Shown here piece by piece: positions 26,517-36,152 of a DNA stretch of 64,000 nucleotides (position 1 is its first letter; each line of letters begins with the position of its first letter). The notes beneath the pieces are model-generated. The model was not told the origin of the DNA, did no database searches, and worked only from the letters and a program-made list of their open reading frames with translations. Origin of the DNA: Flavobacterium sp. FEMGT703F (GTDB lineage Bacteria > Bacteroidota > Bacteroidia > Flavobacteriales > Flavobacteriaceae); the NCBI GenBank assembly GCA_002786385.1, contig PGCN01000018.1, positions 372,001-436,000 on the forward strand, read 5' to 3'. The translations under genes and the position numbers were made by a program.

Positions 26517-27815
26517 ATGAAAACATACCTCAACCCAAGTCAGGAACAATGGCCAACCTTGGCCCAACGCCAAACCGTTGCTTCGGCCGATTTAAATGAA
26601 ACGGTAAAGTCGATCTTCTCCGACATCGAAAAAAACGGCAGTAAAGCGGTGAAAAAGTACACCCAATATTTCGATGGCGTGACTCTGGAAAACCTAAAAG
26701 TGACTACCGCTGAAATCGAAAAAGCCTTGACCAAAGTGCCGGCCGATTTAAAAAAAGCCATACAAACGGCCGCCGGAAACATCAAACGCTTTCACCAATC
26801 ACAGCAAGAAATTGCGAAGAAAATCGAAACCACATCGGGTGTGTTTTGCTGGCGGGAAAGTCGGGCAATTAATACGGTTGGGATTTACATTCCCGGCGGA
26901 ACAGCACCGCTTTTTTCTACGGTTTTAATGTTGGCCATTCCGGCTCAAATTGCCGGTTGCAAAAACATCATCTTGTGTTCGCCACCCGATAAGAACGGCG
27001 AATTAAACCCGGCGATTTTATATGCGGCACAATTGACAGGCGTGACACAAATTTATAAAGTCGGCGGGATCCAAGCCATCGCCGCCATGACTTTAGGAAC
27101 GGATGACATTCCGAAAGCAGACAAACTTTTCGGCCCCGGAAATCAGTTTGTTACAGCAGCCAAACAATACGCCCAACAATTAGGTACTGCTATCGATTTG
27201 CCGGCCGGTCCGAGTGAGTTATTGGTGATTGCCGATGACAGTTGCGACCCTGATTTTGTGGCTTCCGATTTGCTTTCACAAGCGGAACACGGTGGTGACA
27301 GTCAAGTTATTTTAGTGACCAATTCAGAAACCATTGTCGCCAAAGTAACTTCCGCTATCGAACAACAAAAAGCCGTATTACCGCGACAATCCGTAGTCGA
27401 AAAAGCTTTGGAAAATAGTCGAGCATTGGTTTTTGAAACTATACAGAAAGGAATCGAGTTTAGCAACTTTTACGCTCCGGAACACTTAATCTTGGCTGTA
27501 GAAGATGCAGAAAACATGTTGCCTTTTATTGAAAATGCCGGCTCGGTTTTCTTGGGCAATTACAGTTGTGAAAGCGCCGGAGATTACGCCAGCGGCACCA
27601 ATCACACCTTACCTACTAATGGTTTTGCCAAAAATTACAGCGGCGTTTCATTGGACAGTTTTGTCAAAAAAATTACCGTGCAAAAACTCACTTTAAAAGG
27701 CTTGCAAAACCTGGGACCAACCATAGAGATTATGGCAGAAGCCGAACAACTCACCGCGCACAGAAATGCTGTTTCTGTTCGCTTACAAAAATTACAAAAT
27801 GGAGACTATAACTAA
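26517..27815 (+). CDS. hisD: Histidinol dehydrogenase
   Basis: 432 residues. It oxidises L-histidinol to histidine in two NAD-dependent steps. Recognisable blocks are VGIYIPGGTAPLFSTVLM, KVGGIQAIAAMTLGT, LFGPGNQFVTAAK, the zinc-region SQAEHGGDSQ, FYAPEHL, and GDYASGTNHTLPT with its catalytic Glu/His neighbourhood. Length is normal. The 3' end overlaps the start of hisC by 17 bases. Confidence 0.97.
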   Translation: MKTYLNPSQEQWPTLAQRQTVASADLNETVKSIFSDIEKNGSKAVKKYTQYFDGVTLENLKVTTAEIEKALTKVPADLKKAIQTAAGNIKRFHQSQQEIAKKIETTSGVFCWRESRAINTVGIYIPGGTAPLFSTVLMLAIPAQIAGCKNIILCSPPDKNGELNPAILYAAQLTGVTQIYKVGGIQAIAAMTLGTDDIPKADKLFGPGNQFVTAAKQYAQQLGTAIDLPAGPSELLVIADDSCDPDFVASDLLSQAEHGGDSQVILVTNSETIVAKVTSAIEQQKAVLPRQSVVEKALENSRALVFETIQKGIEFSNFYAPEHLILAVEDAENMLPFIENAGSVFLGNYSCESAGDYASGTNHTLPTNGFAKNYSGVSLDSFVKKITVQKLTLKGLQNLGPTIEIMAEAEQLTAHRNAVSVRLQKLQNGDYN

Positions 27816-28812
27816 TCTTATTCGGAAAAATATTCTTTCGTTGACGCCATATTCCAGTGCGAGAGATGAATACCAGAGTCGGGAAGGCATTTTTTTAGAC
27901 GCCAACGAAAATCCGTACGGTAATTTAAATCGCTATCCTGATCCATACCAATGGCGCTTGAAGCAACTCATGAGCAGTCAACAAAAAGTCGGCATCCAAA
28001 ACATCTTAATCGGCAATGGCAGCGACGAAATCATCGACTTGGTGCAACGCGTTTTTGGCGAACCCGGCCAAGATCAAATCATCATTTGTCCGCCAACCTA
28101 TGGGATGTATGAAGTGTATGCGAATATCAATAATTTGGCTATCATTTCCATTCCGTTAACCGAAAATTTTCAGTTGAATACCGAAGCGATTTTAGCCCAA
28201 AACGCGAAAATCTTATACCTGTGTTCGCCCAACAATCCGACCGGAAATGCATTAGAAAATCTGGAATACATTATTGAAAATTTCAACGGTATTGTTTTTC
28301 TGGATGAAGCTTACATCGACTTCAGCGAACAACCTTCGTTGGTTTCCAAAATCCAACAGTATCCGAATTTGATTGTGTCGCAAACTTTTAGCAAAGCACG
28401 CGGATTGGCTGCGGCTCGTATCGGCGTAGCTTATGCCAATGAAACGATTATTTCGGTACTGCAAAAAGTAAAACCGCCTTACAACATCAGTCAGCTGAAC
28501 CAAGAAGCCGCAGTGAAAGCTTTAGCCGATGAAACCCAATTCCAAAACACGGTCAAGGTTTTAAAATCGGAACGGGAAAAACTTAAAAACGCCTTGCAGC
28601 AACTGGATTTTGTAACGCGCGTTTATCCGTCGGATGCCAATTTTTTATTGGTTGGAATGGAAAACGCTACGGCGATTTATAAACAATTAATCGAACAACA
28701 AATCATTACGCGCAATCGCAGTTCGGTGGTGCCAAACACTATTCGAATTACCATCGGAACACCGCAAGAAAACCAACAATTACTTTACGCACTACAATTA
28801 GTTACTATATGA
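27799..28812 (+). CDS. hisC: Histidinol-phosphate aminotransferase
   Basis: 337 residues, a class I/II PLP aminotransferase. [10 protein letters not shown] lies at the N-terminus, SPNNPTGN and FLDEAYIDF in the cofactor site, and the PLP-binding Lys is in [16 protein letters not shown]. An in-frame ATG at 27766 would lie deep within hisD and adds a non-conserved LFLFAYKNYK segment, so the ATG at 27799 ([10 protein letters not shown]) is used. The stop overlaps hisB (ATGA). Confidence 0.96.
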   Translation: METITNLIRKNILSLTPYSSARDEYQSREGIFLDANENPYGNLNRYPDPYQWRLKQLMSSQQKVGIQNILIGNGSDEIIDLVQRVFGEPGQDQIIICPPTYGMYEVYANINNLAIISIPLTENFQLNTEAILAQNAKILYLCSPNNPTGNALENLEYIIENFNGIVFLDEAYIDFSEQPSLVSKIQQYPNLIVSQTFSKARGLAAARIGVAYANETIISVLQKVKPPYNISQLNQEAAVKALADETQFQNTVKVLKSEREKLKNALQQLDFVTRVYPSDANFLLVGMENATAIYKQLIEQQIITRNRSSVVPNTIRITIGTPQENQQLLYALQLVTI

Positions 28813-29900
28813 AAAAAGTATTATTTATAGATAGAGACGGGACCTTAATTGTGGAACCGCCGATTGATTTTCAAGTCGATTCTTTGGAGAAACTCGAGTT
28901 TTATCCGAAGGTATTTCAATGCTTATCGCGCATTGCTCAAGAACTCGAATACGAATTAGTCATGGTCACCAACCAAGACGGCATGGGAACGGATTCGTTT
29001 CCGGAAAACACCTTTTGGCCGGCGCACAACAAAATGCTCAAAGCTTTTGAAAACGAAGGCATCCGATTTGCTGATGTGATTATCGACGTTTCATTTCCCG
29101 AACAAAATTTGCCTACTCGAAAACCGGGAACGGCTTTGCTGCAACAATACGTCAAAGGCAACTACGATTTGAAAAACTCCTTCGTCATAGGCGATCGAAT
29201 TACTGATATTCAATTGGCACAAAACTTAGGTGCTCAAGCGATTTTTATTTCGGCGGAAACCAATGAACAAGCGGTTTTAACTACTACTTCTTGGGAAACC
29301 ATTTACCGCTTTTTGAAAAGTCAGCCCCGAACCGCAACGGTAAATCGAACAACCAAAGAAACCGAAATTTCCGTTGCCATCAATCTGGACGGCAACGGGA
29401 AAAGCAACATCAATACCGGTTTAGGCTTTTTCGACCACATGCTCGACCAAATTGCCAAACACGGCAACATCGACCTTAGCATACAAGTCAACGGCGATTT
29501 GTATGTAGATGAACACCACACCATTGAAGACGTCGGCATCGCTTTGGGCACAACATTTTCTCAAGCTTTAGGTAGCAAAAAAGGCATCAACCGTTATGGT
29601 TTTCTATTGCCTATGGACGATTGTTTGGCGCAAGTGGCGTTGGATTTCGGCGGTCGTTCATGGTTGGTTTGGAACGCCAAATTTACCCGAGAAAAAATCG
29701 GGGAAATGCCTACCGAAATGTTCTCGCACTTTTTCAAGTCATTCTGCGACGGCGCGCAATGCAATCTGAATATCAAAGCCGAAGGCGACAACGAACACCA
29801 CAAAATAGAATCGATTTTCAAAGCCTTCGCCAAAGCCATAAAAATGGCCGTACAAAAAGACGGAACTAATAACATCCCTAGCACCAAAGGAATCTTATGA
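28809..29900 (+). CDS. hisB: Bifunctional histidinol-phosphatase/imidazoleglycerol-phosphate dehydratase
   Basis: 363 residues, a fusion as in enterobacteria. The N-terminal HAD phosphatase has [13 protein letters not shown] and [13 protein letters not shown]. From about residue 172 the IGP dehydratase follows with [31 protein letters not shown] and the metal-binding [11 protein letters not shown]. It catalyses steps 6 and 8 of the pathway. Four-base overlaps at both ends show tight coupling in the his operon. Confidence 0.97.
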   Translation: MKKVLFIDRDGTLIVEPPIDFQVDSLEKLEFYPKVFQCLSRIAQELEYELVMVTNQDGMGTDSFPENTFWPAHNKMLKAFENEGIRFADVIIDVSFPEQNLPTRKPGTALLQQYVKGNYDLKNSFVIGDRITDIQLAQNLGAQAIFISAETNEQAVLTTTSWETIYRFLKSQPRTATVNRTTKETEISVAINLDGNGKSNINTGLGFFDHMLDQIAKHGNIDLSIQVNGDLYVDEHHTIEDVGIALGTTFSQALGSKKGINRYGFLLPMDDCLAQVALDFGGRSWLVWNAKFTREKIGEMPTEMFSHFFKSFCDGAQCNLNIKAEGDNEHHKIESIFKAFAKAIKMAVQKDGTNNIPSTKGIL

Positions 29901-30475
29901 TAGCAATTATAAAATACAATGCGGGCAATATCACTTCCGTGCAAAATGCACTGGAAAGATTAGGTTATTCAAGTATAGTGACCGACGAACCGAAACTCAT
30001 CCAACAAGCCGAAAAAGTGATTTTCCCGGGCGTTGGCGAAGCGAGTACAGCCATGCAATACTTAAAAGAAAAAGGGTTAGACGAAGTGATTAAAAATCTC
30101 AAACAACCGGTCTTGGGCATTTGTCTCGGACAACAATTATTGTGTACGTTTTCGGAAGAAGGCAACACGGAATGTTTGGGGATTTTTGACGTAAGAGTAA
30201 AGAAATTCGAACCGAGGTTAAAAGTACCTCACATGGGTTGGAATACTTTGGAAGTACAAAATTCTGAACTCTACAACGGTAATTTAAATGACGAAAATTT
30301 CTATTTCGTCCACAGTTATTATGCAGATGTCTGCACAGACACTTCAGCCGTTTGCGATTATATCCTACCGTTCAGCGCTTCGATGCAAAAGGATAATTTT
30401 TATGCGACGCAATTTCATCCCGAAAAATCATCACTGGCAGGTGAACAATTATTACTAAACTTTCTACAATTATGA
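29897..30475 (+). CDS. hisH: Imidazole glycerol phosphate synthase, glutaminase subunit
   Basis: 192 residues, class I glutamine amidotransferase. The nucleophile lies in [11 protein letters not shown] and the His-Glu pair in FHPEKSS near the C-terminus. The oxyanion-strand motif is [11 protein letters not shown]. It feeds ammonia to HisF. Overlaps hisB and hisA by four bases each. Confidence 0.97.
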   Translation: MIAIIKYNAGNITSVQNALERLGYSSIVTDEPKLIQQAEKVIFPGVGEASTAMQYLKEKGLDEVIKNLKQPVLGICLGQQLLCTFSEEGNTECLGIFDVRVKKFEPRLKVPHMGWNTLEVQNSELYNGNLNDENFYFVHSYYADVCTDTSAVCDYILPFSASMQKDNFYATQFHPEKSSLAGEQLLLNFLQL

Positions 30476-31185
30476 GAATCATTCCGGCCATAGACCTTAT
30501 CAACGGCAAATGTGTCCGTTTGACCAAAGGCGATTACAATACGCAAAAAATTTACAACGAAAATCCGCTGGAAGCAGCTAAACACTTCGAAGACAACGGC
30601 CTACAATATTTGCATTTGGTGGATTTAGACGGTGCTAAATCCAATCAGATTGTTAACCATAAAATCTTGTATCAAATAGCCACCAAAACCAACTTAAAAA
30701 TTGATTTCGGTGGTGGATTGAAATCGCGTAAAGATTTGGAAATCGCTTTTGAAAACGGCGCACGTCAAGTCACCGGCGGCAGCATAGCGGCTAAAAATCC
30801 AACTGAATTTTTAAGTTGGTTGGCCGAATTCGGCAGCGAAAAAATCATCTTAGGTGCCGATTGTATAAACCGAAAAATAGCCACGCACGGTTGGTTGGAA
30901 ACCTCGAAATTGGACGTTGTCGACTACATAGCCAACTATGTTGCCAAAGGGATTTCGACTGTCATTTGCACCGACATCGCCAAAGACGGCATGTTGCAAG
31001 GAACATCCGATGAACTGTATAAAGATATTTTATCCCAAACGAACGTAAACCTGATTGCCAGTGGTGGCGTGACTACTTTGGCCGATTTAGCATTACTGAA
31101 AACGATTGGTTGCGAAGGCGCCATAGTTGGAAAAGCCTTGTACGAAGGCACTATACAAATCGAAAAATTACGCGAATTATGTTAA
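30472..31185 (+). CDS. hisA: ProFAR isomerase
   Basis: 237 residues, a (beta/alpha)8 barrel. The start [20 protein letters not shown] carries the catalytic Asp, the second half has [13 protein letters not shown], and the phosphate sites are DFGGGLKS and ASGGV. It catalyses the Amadori isomerisation of ProFAR to PRFAR. Overlaps hisH and hisF. Confidence 0.97.
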   Translation: MRIIPAIDLINGKCVRLTKGDYNTQKIYNENPLEAAKHFEDNGLQYLHLVDLDGAKSNQIVNHKILYQIATKTNLKIDFGGGLKSRKDLEIAFENGARQVTGGSIAAKNPTEFLSWLAEFGSEKIILGADCINRKIATHGWLETSKLDVVDYIANYVAKGISTVICTDIAKDGMLQGTSDELYKDILSQTNVNLIASGGVTTLADLALLKTIGCEGAIVGKALYEGTIQIEKLRELC

Positions 31186-31931
31186 AGAAAAGAATCATCC
31201 CGTGTTTGGATATTAAAGACGGTCGCGTCGTGAAAGGTGTACAGTTTTTAGCTTTGAAAGATGCCGGAAATCCGGTGGCTTTGGCTTCATTTTACTCTAA
31301 AAACGGTGCGGACGAATTGGTGTTTTTAGACATCAGCGCAACATTGGAAGGCCGCAAAACTTTGGTTGATTTGGTAACGCGATTGTCCAAAGAAATCAAC
31401 ATTCCGTTTACCGTAGGCGGCGGGATTCAGTCAGTAGAAGATGCCCAATTGCTGTTGCAGTCGGGTGCGGATAAAGTCAGCCTCAATTCAGCTGCCGTGG
31501 CTAATCCGAAACTCATTACGCAAATCGCCGAAGCTTTCGGAAGCCAAAGTGTAGTGGTTGCTATCGACATCAAAAAAGTCGAAAACGATTGGTATGTTTT
31601 TATCAAAGGCGGTACCGAATCGACCGGAATTTTAGCCATCGATTGGGCTCAAAAGGCTGAAGCACTCGGCGCCGGAGAACTTTTAATAACCTCTATGAAC
31701 AACGATGGTGCTAAAGATGGTTTTGCTTTGGAAATTACAAACGCGATAAGCCAAGCCGTTTCTATTCCGGTTATCGCTTCCGGTGGTGCAGGCAGTGCCA
31801 ATGATTTTATCGATTTATTCACTAAAACCGAAGTCAGTGCCGGACTGGCAGCCAGTATTTTTCACTTTAATGAAGTTTCTATACCTGATTTGAAAACCCT
31901 TTTAAAAACCCGAAATATTCCCGTGCGATGA
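31179..31931 (+). CDS. hisF: Imidazole glycerol phosphate synthase, cyclase subunit
   Basis: 250 residues, a barrel homologous to His[21 protein letters not shown] at the start, [28 protein letters not shown] with the second catalytic Asp, and VIASGGAG. The frame extends upstream to 31110 inside hisA, but that extension is not family-like, so the ATG at 31179, overlapping the hisA stop, is used. Confidence 0.97.
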   Translation: MLKKRIIPCLDIKDGRVVKGVQFLALKDAGNPVALASFYSKNGADELVFLDISATLEGRKTLVDLVTRLSKEINIPFTVGGGIQSVEDAQLLLQSGADKVSLNSAAVANPKLITQIAEAFGSQSVVVAIDIKKVENDWYVFIKGGTESTGILAIDWAQKAEALGAGELLITSMNNDGAKDGFALEITNAISQAVSIPVIASGGAGSANDFIDLFTKTEVSAGLAASIFHFNEVSIPDLKTLLKTRNIPVR

Positions 31932-32521
31932 CTATAGATTTTTCCAAAACTAACGGCTTGGTTCCGGCCATTATTCAGGACTATCAAACCCGACAAGTGC
32001 TAATGCTCGGTTATATGAACGAAGAAGCACTCCAAAAAACCCTAAAAGAAAACATCGTAACCTTTTTCAGTCGCAGTAAAAACCGCTTGTGGACTAAAGG
32101 CGAAACTTCCGGAAATTATTTGAAAGTCGTTTCCATTAAAGAAGATTGCGACCAAGATACCTTGTTAATCAAAGTAATTCCAAGCGGACCAACGTGCCAC
32201 AACGGAACGACTTCCTGTTTTGCAGACGAAACTCCACTGCCGTTTTTAGACCAATTGGAACAAGTAATTGAGGACAGAATCGCCAATCAAAATGCGAATT
32301 CTTACGTGGCTTCGCTATTTCAAAAAGGCATCAATAAGATAGCGCAAAAAGTAGGCGAAGAAGCGGTGGAATTGGTTATAGAATCCAAGGACAACAACCC
32401 GGATTTGTTTCTGAATGAAGCCGCCGATTTGCTGTTCCACTACCTGCTGCTACTCAAAGCCAAAGGTTTCGGATTGACCGATGTAGAAACCATTTTAAAA
32501 AGCCGAATGAAAAACGGATAA
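31928..32521 (+). CDS. hisIE: Bifunctional phosphoribosyl-AMP cyclohydrolase/phosphoribosyl-ATP pyrophosphatase
   Basis: 197 residues, a fusion. The N-terminal HisI domain has QVLMLGYMNEEAL, FFSRSKNRLWTKGETSGN and the zinc Cys in PTCHNGTTSC. The C-terminal HisE domain (about 107-197) has KGINKIAQKVGEEAVELVIE. It catalyses steps 2 and 3. Last gene of the his operon; no strong terminator is visible directly after it. Confidence 0.97.
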   Translation: MTIDFSKTNGLVPAIIQDYQTRQVLMLGYMNEEALQKTLKENIVTFFSRSKNRLWTKGETSGNYLKVVSIKEDCDQDTLLIKVIPSGPTCHNGTTSCFADETPLPFLDQLEQVIEDRIANQNANSYVASLFQKGINKIAQKVGEEAVELVIESKDNNPDLFLNEAADLLFHYLLLLKAKGFGLTDVETILKSRMKNG

Positions 32522-32592
32522 GTTGTTTTTCAGGTTATGCCCGAATAAGAAATCTTTATCATTTCTTTAAAACTTCGGTTTAGAATTCTCCT

Positions 32593-32600
32593 TATCTTTG
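32593..32600 (+). promoter_or_regulatory. -7 box (TATCTTTG) for the bacilliredoxin gene
   Basis: Exact TAnnTTTG, 50 bases before the ATG at 32651. Confidence 0.5.
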
Positions 32601-32650
32601 CAACTGATTTTATATCTCATATTTAATATCAAATATTTAAAATAAAAATT

Positions 32651-33061
32651 ATGTATCCAGAAGAAATGGTATTACCGATGCGCGCTGAATTAACAGAAGC
32701 CGGTTTTCAAGAATTATATACAGCTGCCGATGTAAAAAATGCTATCAAAGCAGATGGAACAACCTTAGTTGTCATCAATTCGGTTTGCGGTTGTGCAGCA
32801 AGAAATGCACGTCCGGGTGCTAAAATGAGTTTAGACGGTGCTAAAAAACCGGAGCATTTAATCACCGTTTTTGCCGGCGTTGACAAAGAAGCGGTAGATG
32901 CAGCGAGAGAAGAAATGTTCCCGTTCCCGCCATCGTCACCATGTATGGCTTTGTTCAAAAATGGCGAATTAGTACACATGTTAGAGCGTCACCACATTGA
33001 AGGTCGTCCGGCAGAAATGATAGCCGAAAACCTTAAAGATGCTTACGCAGAATTTTGCTAA
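32651..33061 (+). CDS. BrxA/BrxB family bacilliredoxin
   Basis: 136 residues with a thioredoxin-like fold. The active motif is [12 protein letters not shown] (CGC). It starts with [19 protein letters not shown] and has the conserved [27 protein letters not shown] block. In Bacillus, BrxA and BrxB remove bacillithiol from S-bacillithiolated proteins. A Cys is also the last residue. The gene has its own promoter and a strong terminator and so is probably monocistronic. Confidence 0.93.
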   Translation: MYPEEMVLPMRAELTEAGFQELYTAADVKNAIKADGTTLVVINSVCGCAARNARPGAKMSLDGAKKPEHLITVFAGVDKEAVDAAREEMFPFPPSSPCMALFKNGELVHMLERHHIEGRPAEMIAENLKDAYAEFC

Positions 33062-33068
33062 AAAACAC

Positions 33069-33097
33069 AAGCCTTTCTAAAAAAGAAAGGCTTTTTT
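33069..33097 (+). terminator. Intrinsic terminator of the bacilliredoxin gene
   Basis: AAGCCTTTCT and AGAAAGGCTT with a short A-rich loop and a T-tract, eight bases after the stop. Confidence 0.88.
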
Positions 33098-33181
33098 ATT
33101 TTTCAGACGCAACCTTTTCGGTTTCCTCGCGTCTCTTGGTTAGATGCTATGAAAAAAGGGAGAAATTGCTATGAAGAAAAG

Positions 33182-33215
33182 CCCAAACTATTGCAAAATG
33201 GTTTGGGTTTTTTTA
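33182..33215 (+). terminator. Second intrinsic terminator upstream of trhO
   Basis: CCCAAAC and GTTTGGG with a 12-base loop and an eight-T tract. It lies 85 bases after the previous terminator, and no convincing gene sits between. The short transcript it would end is unexplained. Confidence 0.6.
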
Positions 33216-33229
33216 TTGGTGAAATTTGC

Positions 33230-33237
33230 TACCTTTG
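33230..33237 (+). promoter_or_regulatory. -7 box (TACCTTTG) of the trhO-trhP-ferredoxin unit
   Basis: Exact TAnnTTTG, 54 bases before the ATG at 33292. It lies downstream of the alternative start at 33226, which it excludes. Confidence 0.55.
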
Positions 33238-33291
33238 TGCCGAATTCTTCCATTTAGAGTTCCTACATATTCTCACTTAAACGTTTATAGC

Positions 33292-34650
33292 ATGCAACTG
33301 TATAACACCTTAAGCGCAGAAGAAAGAGCCGAGCTGATTGACCAAGCCGGACAACAACGCCTTACGTTGTCTTTCTATACCTACGCTAAAATTGAAAATC
33401 CTAAAAAATTTAGAGACGAATTGTTTATTGCCTGGAATGCACTCGATGCTTTGGGTCGAATTTACGTAGCTCACGAAGGTATCAACGCCCAAATGAGTGT
33501 GCCGGCCGAAAACTTTGAAGCCTTTCGCGATACCTTAGAAACCTACGATTTTATGCAAGGCATTCGTCTGAATGTAGCCGTAGAGCACGATGACCATTCG
33601 TTTTTGAAATTAACGATAAAAGTCCGCCACAAAATTGTAGCCGACGGTTTGAACGACGACACGTTTGACGTAACCAACAAAGGCGTGCACTTAGGCGCAG
33701 CCGAATTCAACCAAATTTTAGACGACCCGAATACCATTGTAGTCGATTTCAGAAACCACTACGAAAGCGAAGTCGGTCATTTTAAAAATGCCATCACACC
33801 CGATGTGGAAACCTTCCGCGAGAGTTTGCCAATCATCAACGAACAATTAAAAGATTTTAAAGAAGACAAAAACTTGGTCATGTATTGCACCGGAGGGATT
33901 CGCTGCGAAAAAGCTTCGGCCTATTTCAAACACCAAGGTTTTAAAAATGTGTTCCAATTGGAAGGCGGTATTATTAACTATGCGCGTCAAATTAAAGAGC
34001 AAAATCTGGAAAGTAAATTCATCGGGAAAAACTTTGTCTTCGATAATCGATTGGGTGAAAGAATTACCGACGATATTGTTTCCCAATGCCACCAATGCGG
34101 TAAACCGTGCGACAATCACACCAATTGCGCCAACGATGGTTGTCATTTGTTATTTATCCAATGTGACGATTGTAAAGCGTTGATGGAAAATTGTTGTTCT
34201 GCCGAATGTTTAGAAACTACGCACTTACCGCTAGCCGAACAAGTAAAATTGCGACGTGGCAAACAAGTGGGCAACAAAATCTTCCGCAAAGGTCGTTCGG
34301 AAAATTTACGTTTCAAACACTCCGGCGACTTACCAAACATTCCTTTGGCAAAAGCCCAAGAAACGAAAGACATTCGCCAAAAAATAAAAGTCAAAAAAGT
34401 GTTGGTCGCCAAAGCCGAACATTACTATACCAAAGCCGGTGTAGGTTTATTTTTGATGGAAAACCAAGAACTGAATCTTGGCGATACAATCCTAATTAGC
34501 GGTCCAACGACCGGAAATCAAGAATTGGTATTGGAAAAAATGATGGTCAACGGACAAGAAAAAACTACCGCGAAAGTAGGAGATAAAGTTACGTTTCAAG
34601 TGCCGTTCCGCATTCGTTTATCCGATAAATTATTTAAAATATTAAGCTAA
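33292..34650 (+). CDS. trhO: tRNA uridine(34) hydroxylase, rhodanese type, with U32-like C-terminal domain
   Basis: 452 residues; E. coli TrhO (YceA) is about 350. The N-terminal acylphosphatase-like part (YVAHEGINAQMS) is followed by a rhodanese domain with catalytic-loop Cys199 (MYCTGGIRCEKA) and a Cys-rich zinc-type region starting at Cys266 (CHQCGKPC, with CDDC and CCSAEC). Residues about 368-452 form an extra domain that is roughly half identical to the end of the neighbouring TrhP. TrhO makes 5-hydroxyuridine at tRNA position 34 using oxygen. The ATG at 33292 is preferred over 33226 because of the promoter. Overlaps trhP by one base. Confidence 0.92.
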   Translation: MQLYNTLSAEERAELIDQAGQQRLTLSFYTYAKIENPKKFRDELFIAWNALDALGRIYVAHEGINAQMSVPAENFEAFRDTLETYDFMQGIRLNVAVEHDDHSFLKLTIKVRHKIVADGLNDDTFDVTNKGVHLGAAEFNQILDDPNTIVVDFRNHYESEVGHFKNAITPDVETFRESLPIINEQLKDFKEDKNLVMYCTGGIRCEKASAYFKHQGFKNVFQLEGGIINYARQIKEQNLESKFIGKNFVFDNRLGERITDDIVSQCHQCGKPCDNHTNCANDGCHLLFIQCDDCKALMENCCSAECLETTHLPLAEQVKLRRGKQVGNKIFRKGRSENLRFKHSGDLPNIPLAKAQETKDIRQKIKVKKVLVAKAEHYYTKAGVGLFLMENQELNLGDTILISGPTTGNQELVLEKMMVNGQEKTTAKVGDKVTFQVPFRIRLSDKLFKILS

Positions 34651-35891
34651 TGACTACTTCAGGAAGAATTGAATTGATGGCTCCGGCCGGCAACTTCGAA
34701 TCACTGCAAGCAGCTTTAGACAATGGTTGTGATTCGATTTATTTTGGTGTTGAACAATTGAATATGCGGGCGCGGGCTACGGTAAATTTCGTTTTAGACG
34801 ATTTACCCGAGATTGCGCGTCGTTGCAACGAAAAAAACGTCAGAACATATCTGACTTTAAATACAATTATTTACGATCACGATTTATCCATCGTAAAAAC
34901 CCTTTTGACTAAAGCCAAAGAAGCCGGCATTACAGCGGTAATCGCATCCGACCAAGCAGTTATCATGACCGCCAGAACGATGGGTATGGAAGTGCATATT
35001 TCCACTCAGCTTAATGTAACCAATATTGAAACGGTGAAGTTTTACGCCATGTTTGCTGATACTATCGTATTGTCGCGTGAGCTGAGTTTGCGTCAGGTGA
35101 AAAAAATTACCGAAGCCATCGAAAAAGAACAAATCAAAGGTCCGAGCGGCAACTTAGTGGAAATAGAAATTTTTGGTCACGGTGCTTTGTGCATGGCGGT
35201 TTCGGGTAAATGCTACTTGAGTTTGCATTCTCATAATTCTTCCGCCAATCGCGGGGCATGCAAGCAAAACTGTCGCAAAAAATACACGGTAATAGACCAA
35301 GAAAGTGGTTTCGAAATTGAAATTGATAATGAATACATGATGTCGCCTAAAGATTTATGTACCATTGATTTCTTAGATCAAGTCATCGATTCGGGCATCA
35401 AAGTATTGAAAATTGAAGGTCGCGGACGTGCCGCTGATTATGTCGCCACTGTCATCAAAACCTACCGCGAAGCCATTGATGCTTATTACGATGGGACATT
35501 TACCAAAGAAAAAGTAGCTGTTTGGATGGAAACCCTTGCGACTGTTTACAATCGCGGCTTTTGGAGCGGCTATTATTTGGGCCAGAAATTAGGCGAATGG
35601 AGCGACAATCCGGGTTCGAGTGCGACGCAGAAAAAAGTATACATTGGCAAAGGCATGCATTACTTCCCGAAATCGAGTGTAGCCGAATTCAAAATAGAAG
35701 CTTACGATATCAAAAAAGGCGATAAAATTTTAATTACCGGACCAAGTACCGGTGCTCAGGAAATGATAGTGGAAGACATGATGGTGAATGATTTAGCCTT
35801 AGAAAAAGCCACCAAAGGAGACAGCTGTACTTTGAAAGTACCGTTTCGCATTCGTTTATCCGACAAAATGTATAAAATTGTAGAAAACTAA
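34650..35891 (+). CDS. trhP: U32 family tRNA hydroxylation protein P
   Basis: 413 residues. MAPAGNFESLQAALDNG at the start and FGHGALCMAVSGKCYLS, then NRGACKQNC, are U32 signatures. Cys181, Cys188, Cys204 and Cys208 match the four Cys that hold the iron-sulphur cluster in this family. The C-terminal 85 residues form the U32 C-terminal domain shared with TrhO. TrhP supports the prephenate-dependent route to 5-hydroxyuridine at U34. Assignment to TrhP rather than another U32 branch (RlhA, UbiU) rests on length and on the trhO neighbour. It overlaps both neighbours by one base. Confidence 0.85.
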   Translation: MTTSGRIELMAPAGNFESLQAALDNGCDSIYFGVEQLNMRARATVNFVLDDLPEIARRCNEKNVRTYLTLNTIIYDHDLSIVKTLLTKAKEAGITAVIASDQAVIMTARTMGMEVHISTQLNVTNIETVKFYAMFADTIVLSRELSLRQVKKITEAIEKEQIKGPSGNLVEIEIFGHGALCMAVSGKCYLSLHSHNSSANRGACKQNCRKKYTVIDQESGFEIEIDNEYMMSPKDLCTIDFLDQVIDSGIKVLKIEGRGRAADYVATVIKTYREAIDAYYDGTFTKEKVAVWMETLATVYNRGFWSGYYLGQKLGEWSDNPGSSATQKKVYIGKGMHYFPKSSVAEFKIEAYDIKKGDKILITGPSTGAQEMIVEDMMVNDLALEKATKGDSCTLKVPFRIRLSDKMYKIVEN

Positions 35892-36121
35892 TGGTCATCG
35901 TTACGTTGCAAAGAGACAAATGCATCGGCTGCAACTACTGTGTGGAAATGGCGCCGGGGCAATTTCAAATGTCGAAAAAAGACGGGAAATCAGTGTTGTT
36001 GAAATCGGTTAACGCCAAAGGATTTCACACTTTAAAATCGGCCGACCATACTATAGTTGAAAACTGTGAATTGGCACAAAAAGCCTGTCCGGTTCACATC
36101 ATCGCTGTAAAAACAACATAA
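35891..36121 (+). CDS. Small 4Fe-4S ferredoxin
   Basis: 76 residues. Cluster ligands: C11-x2-C14-x2-C17 (CIGCNYC) and C66 followed by Pro (KACPV). An extra Cys59 is present. This is the monocluster ferredoxin pattern. The start overlaps the stop of trhP by one base, so it is co-translated with the tRNA hydroxylation genes and may donate electrons to, or help build, the TrhP cluster (inference). A terminator hairpin follows. Confidence 0.9.
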   Translation: MVIVTLQRDKCIGCNYCVEMAPGQFQMSKKDGKSVLLKSVNAKGFHTLKSADHTIVENCELAQKACPVHIIAVKTT

Positions 36122-36122
36122 A

Positions 36123-36150
36123 AAAACCGAGTAAAACTCGGTTTCATATT
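36123..36150. terminator. Bidirectional hairpin between convergent genes
   Basis: AAACCGAGT and ACTCGGTTT form a nine-bp stem with a three-base loop. It closes the trhO-trhP-ferredoxin unit and the minus-strand lipoprotein gene. Confidence 0.75.
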
Positions 36151-36152
36151 TT

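Noticed and set aside
27766..27798. Upstream ATG for hisC
   Set aside because: It would add an unconserved hydrophobic segment read from inside hisD. The ATG at 27799 gives the normal HisC start.
31110..31178. Upstream start for hisF inside hisA
   Set aside because: The added Arg-rich residues are frame-shifted hisA sequence; HisF normally begins at [11 protein letters not shown].
33174..33260. 28-codon frame between the second terminator and the trhO promoter
   Set aside because: It runs through the terminator stem and the -7 box, and its composition gives no sign of selection.
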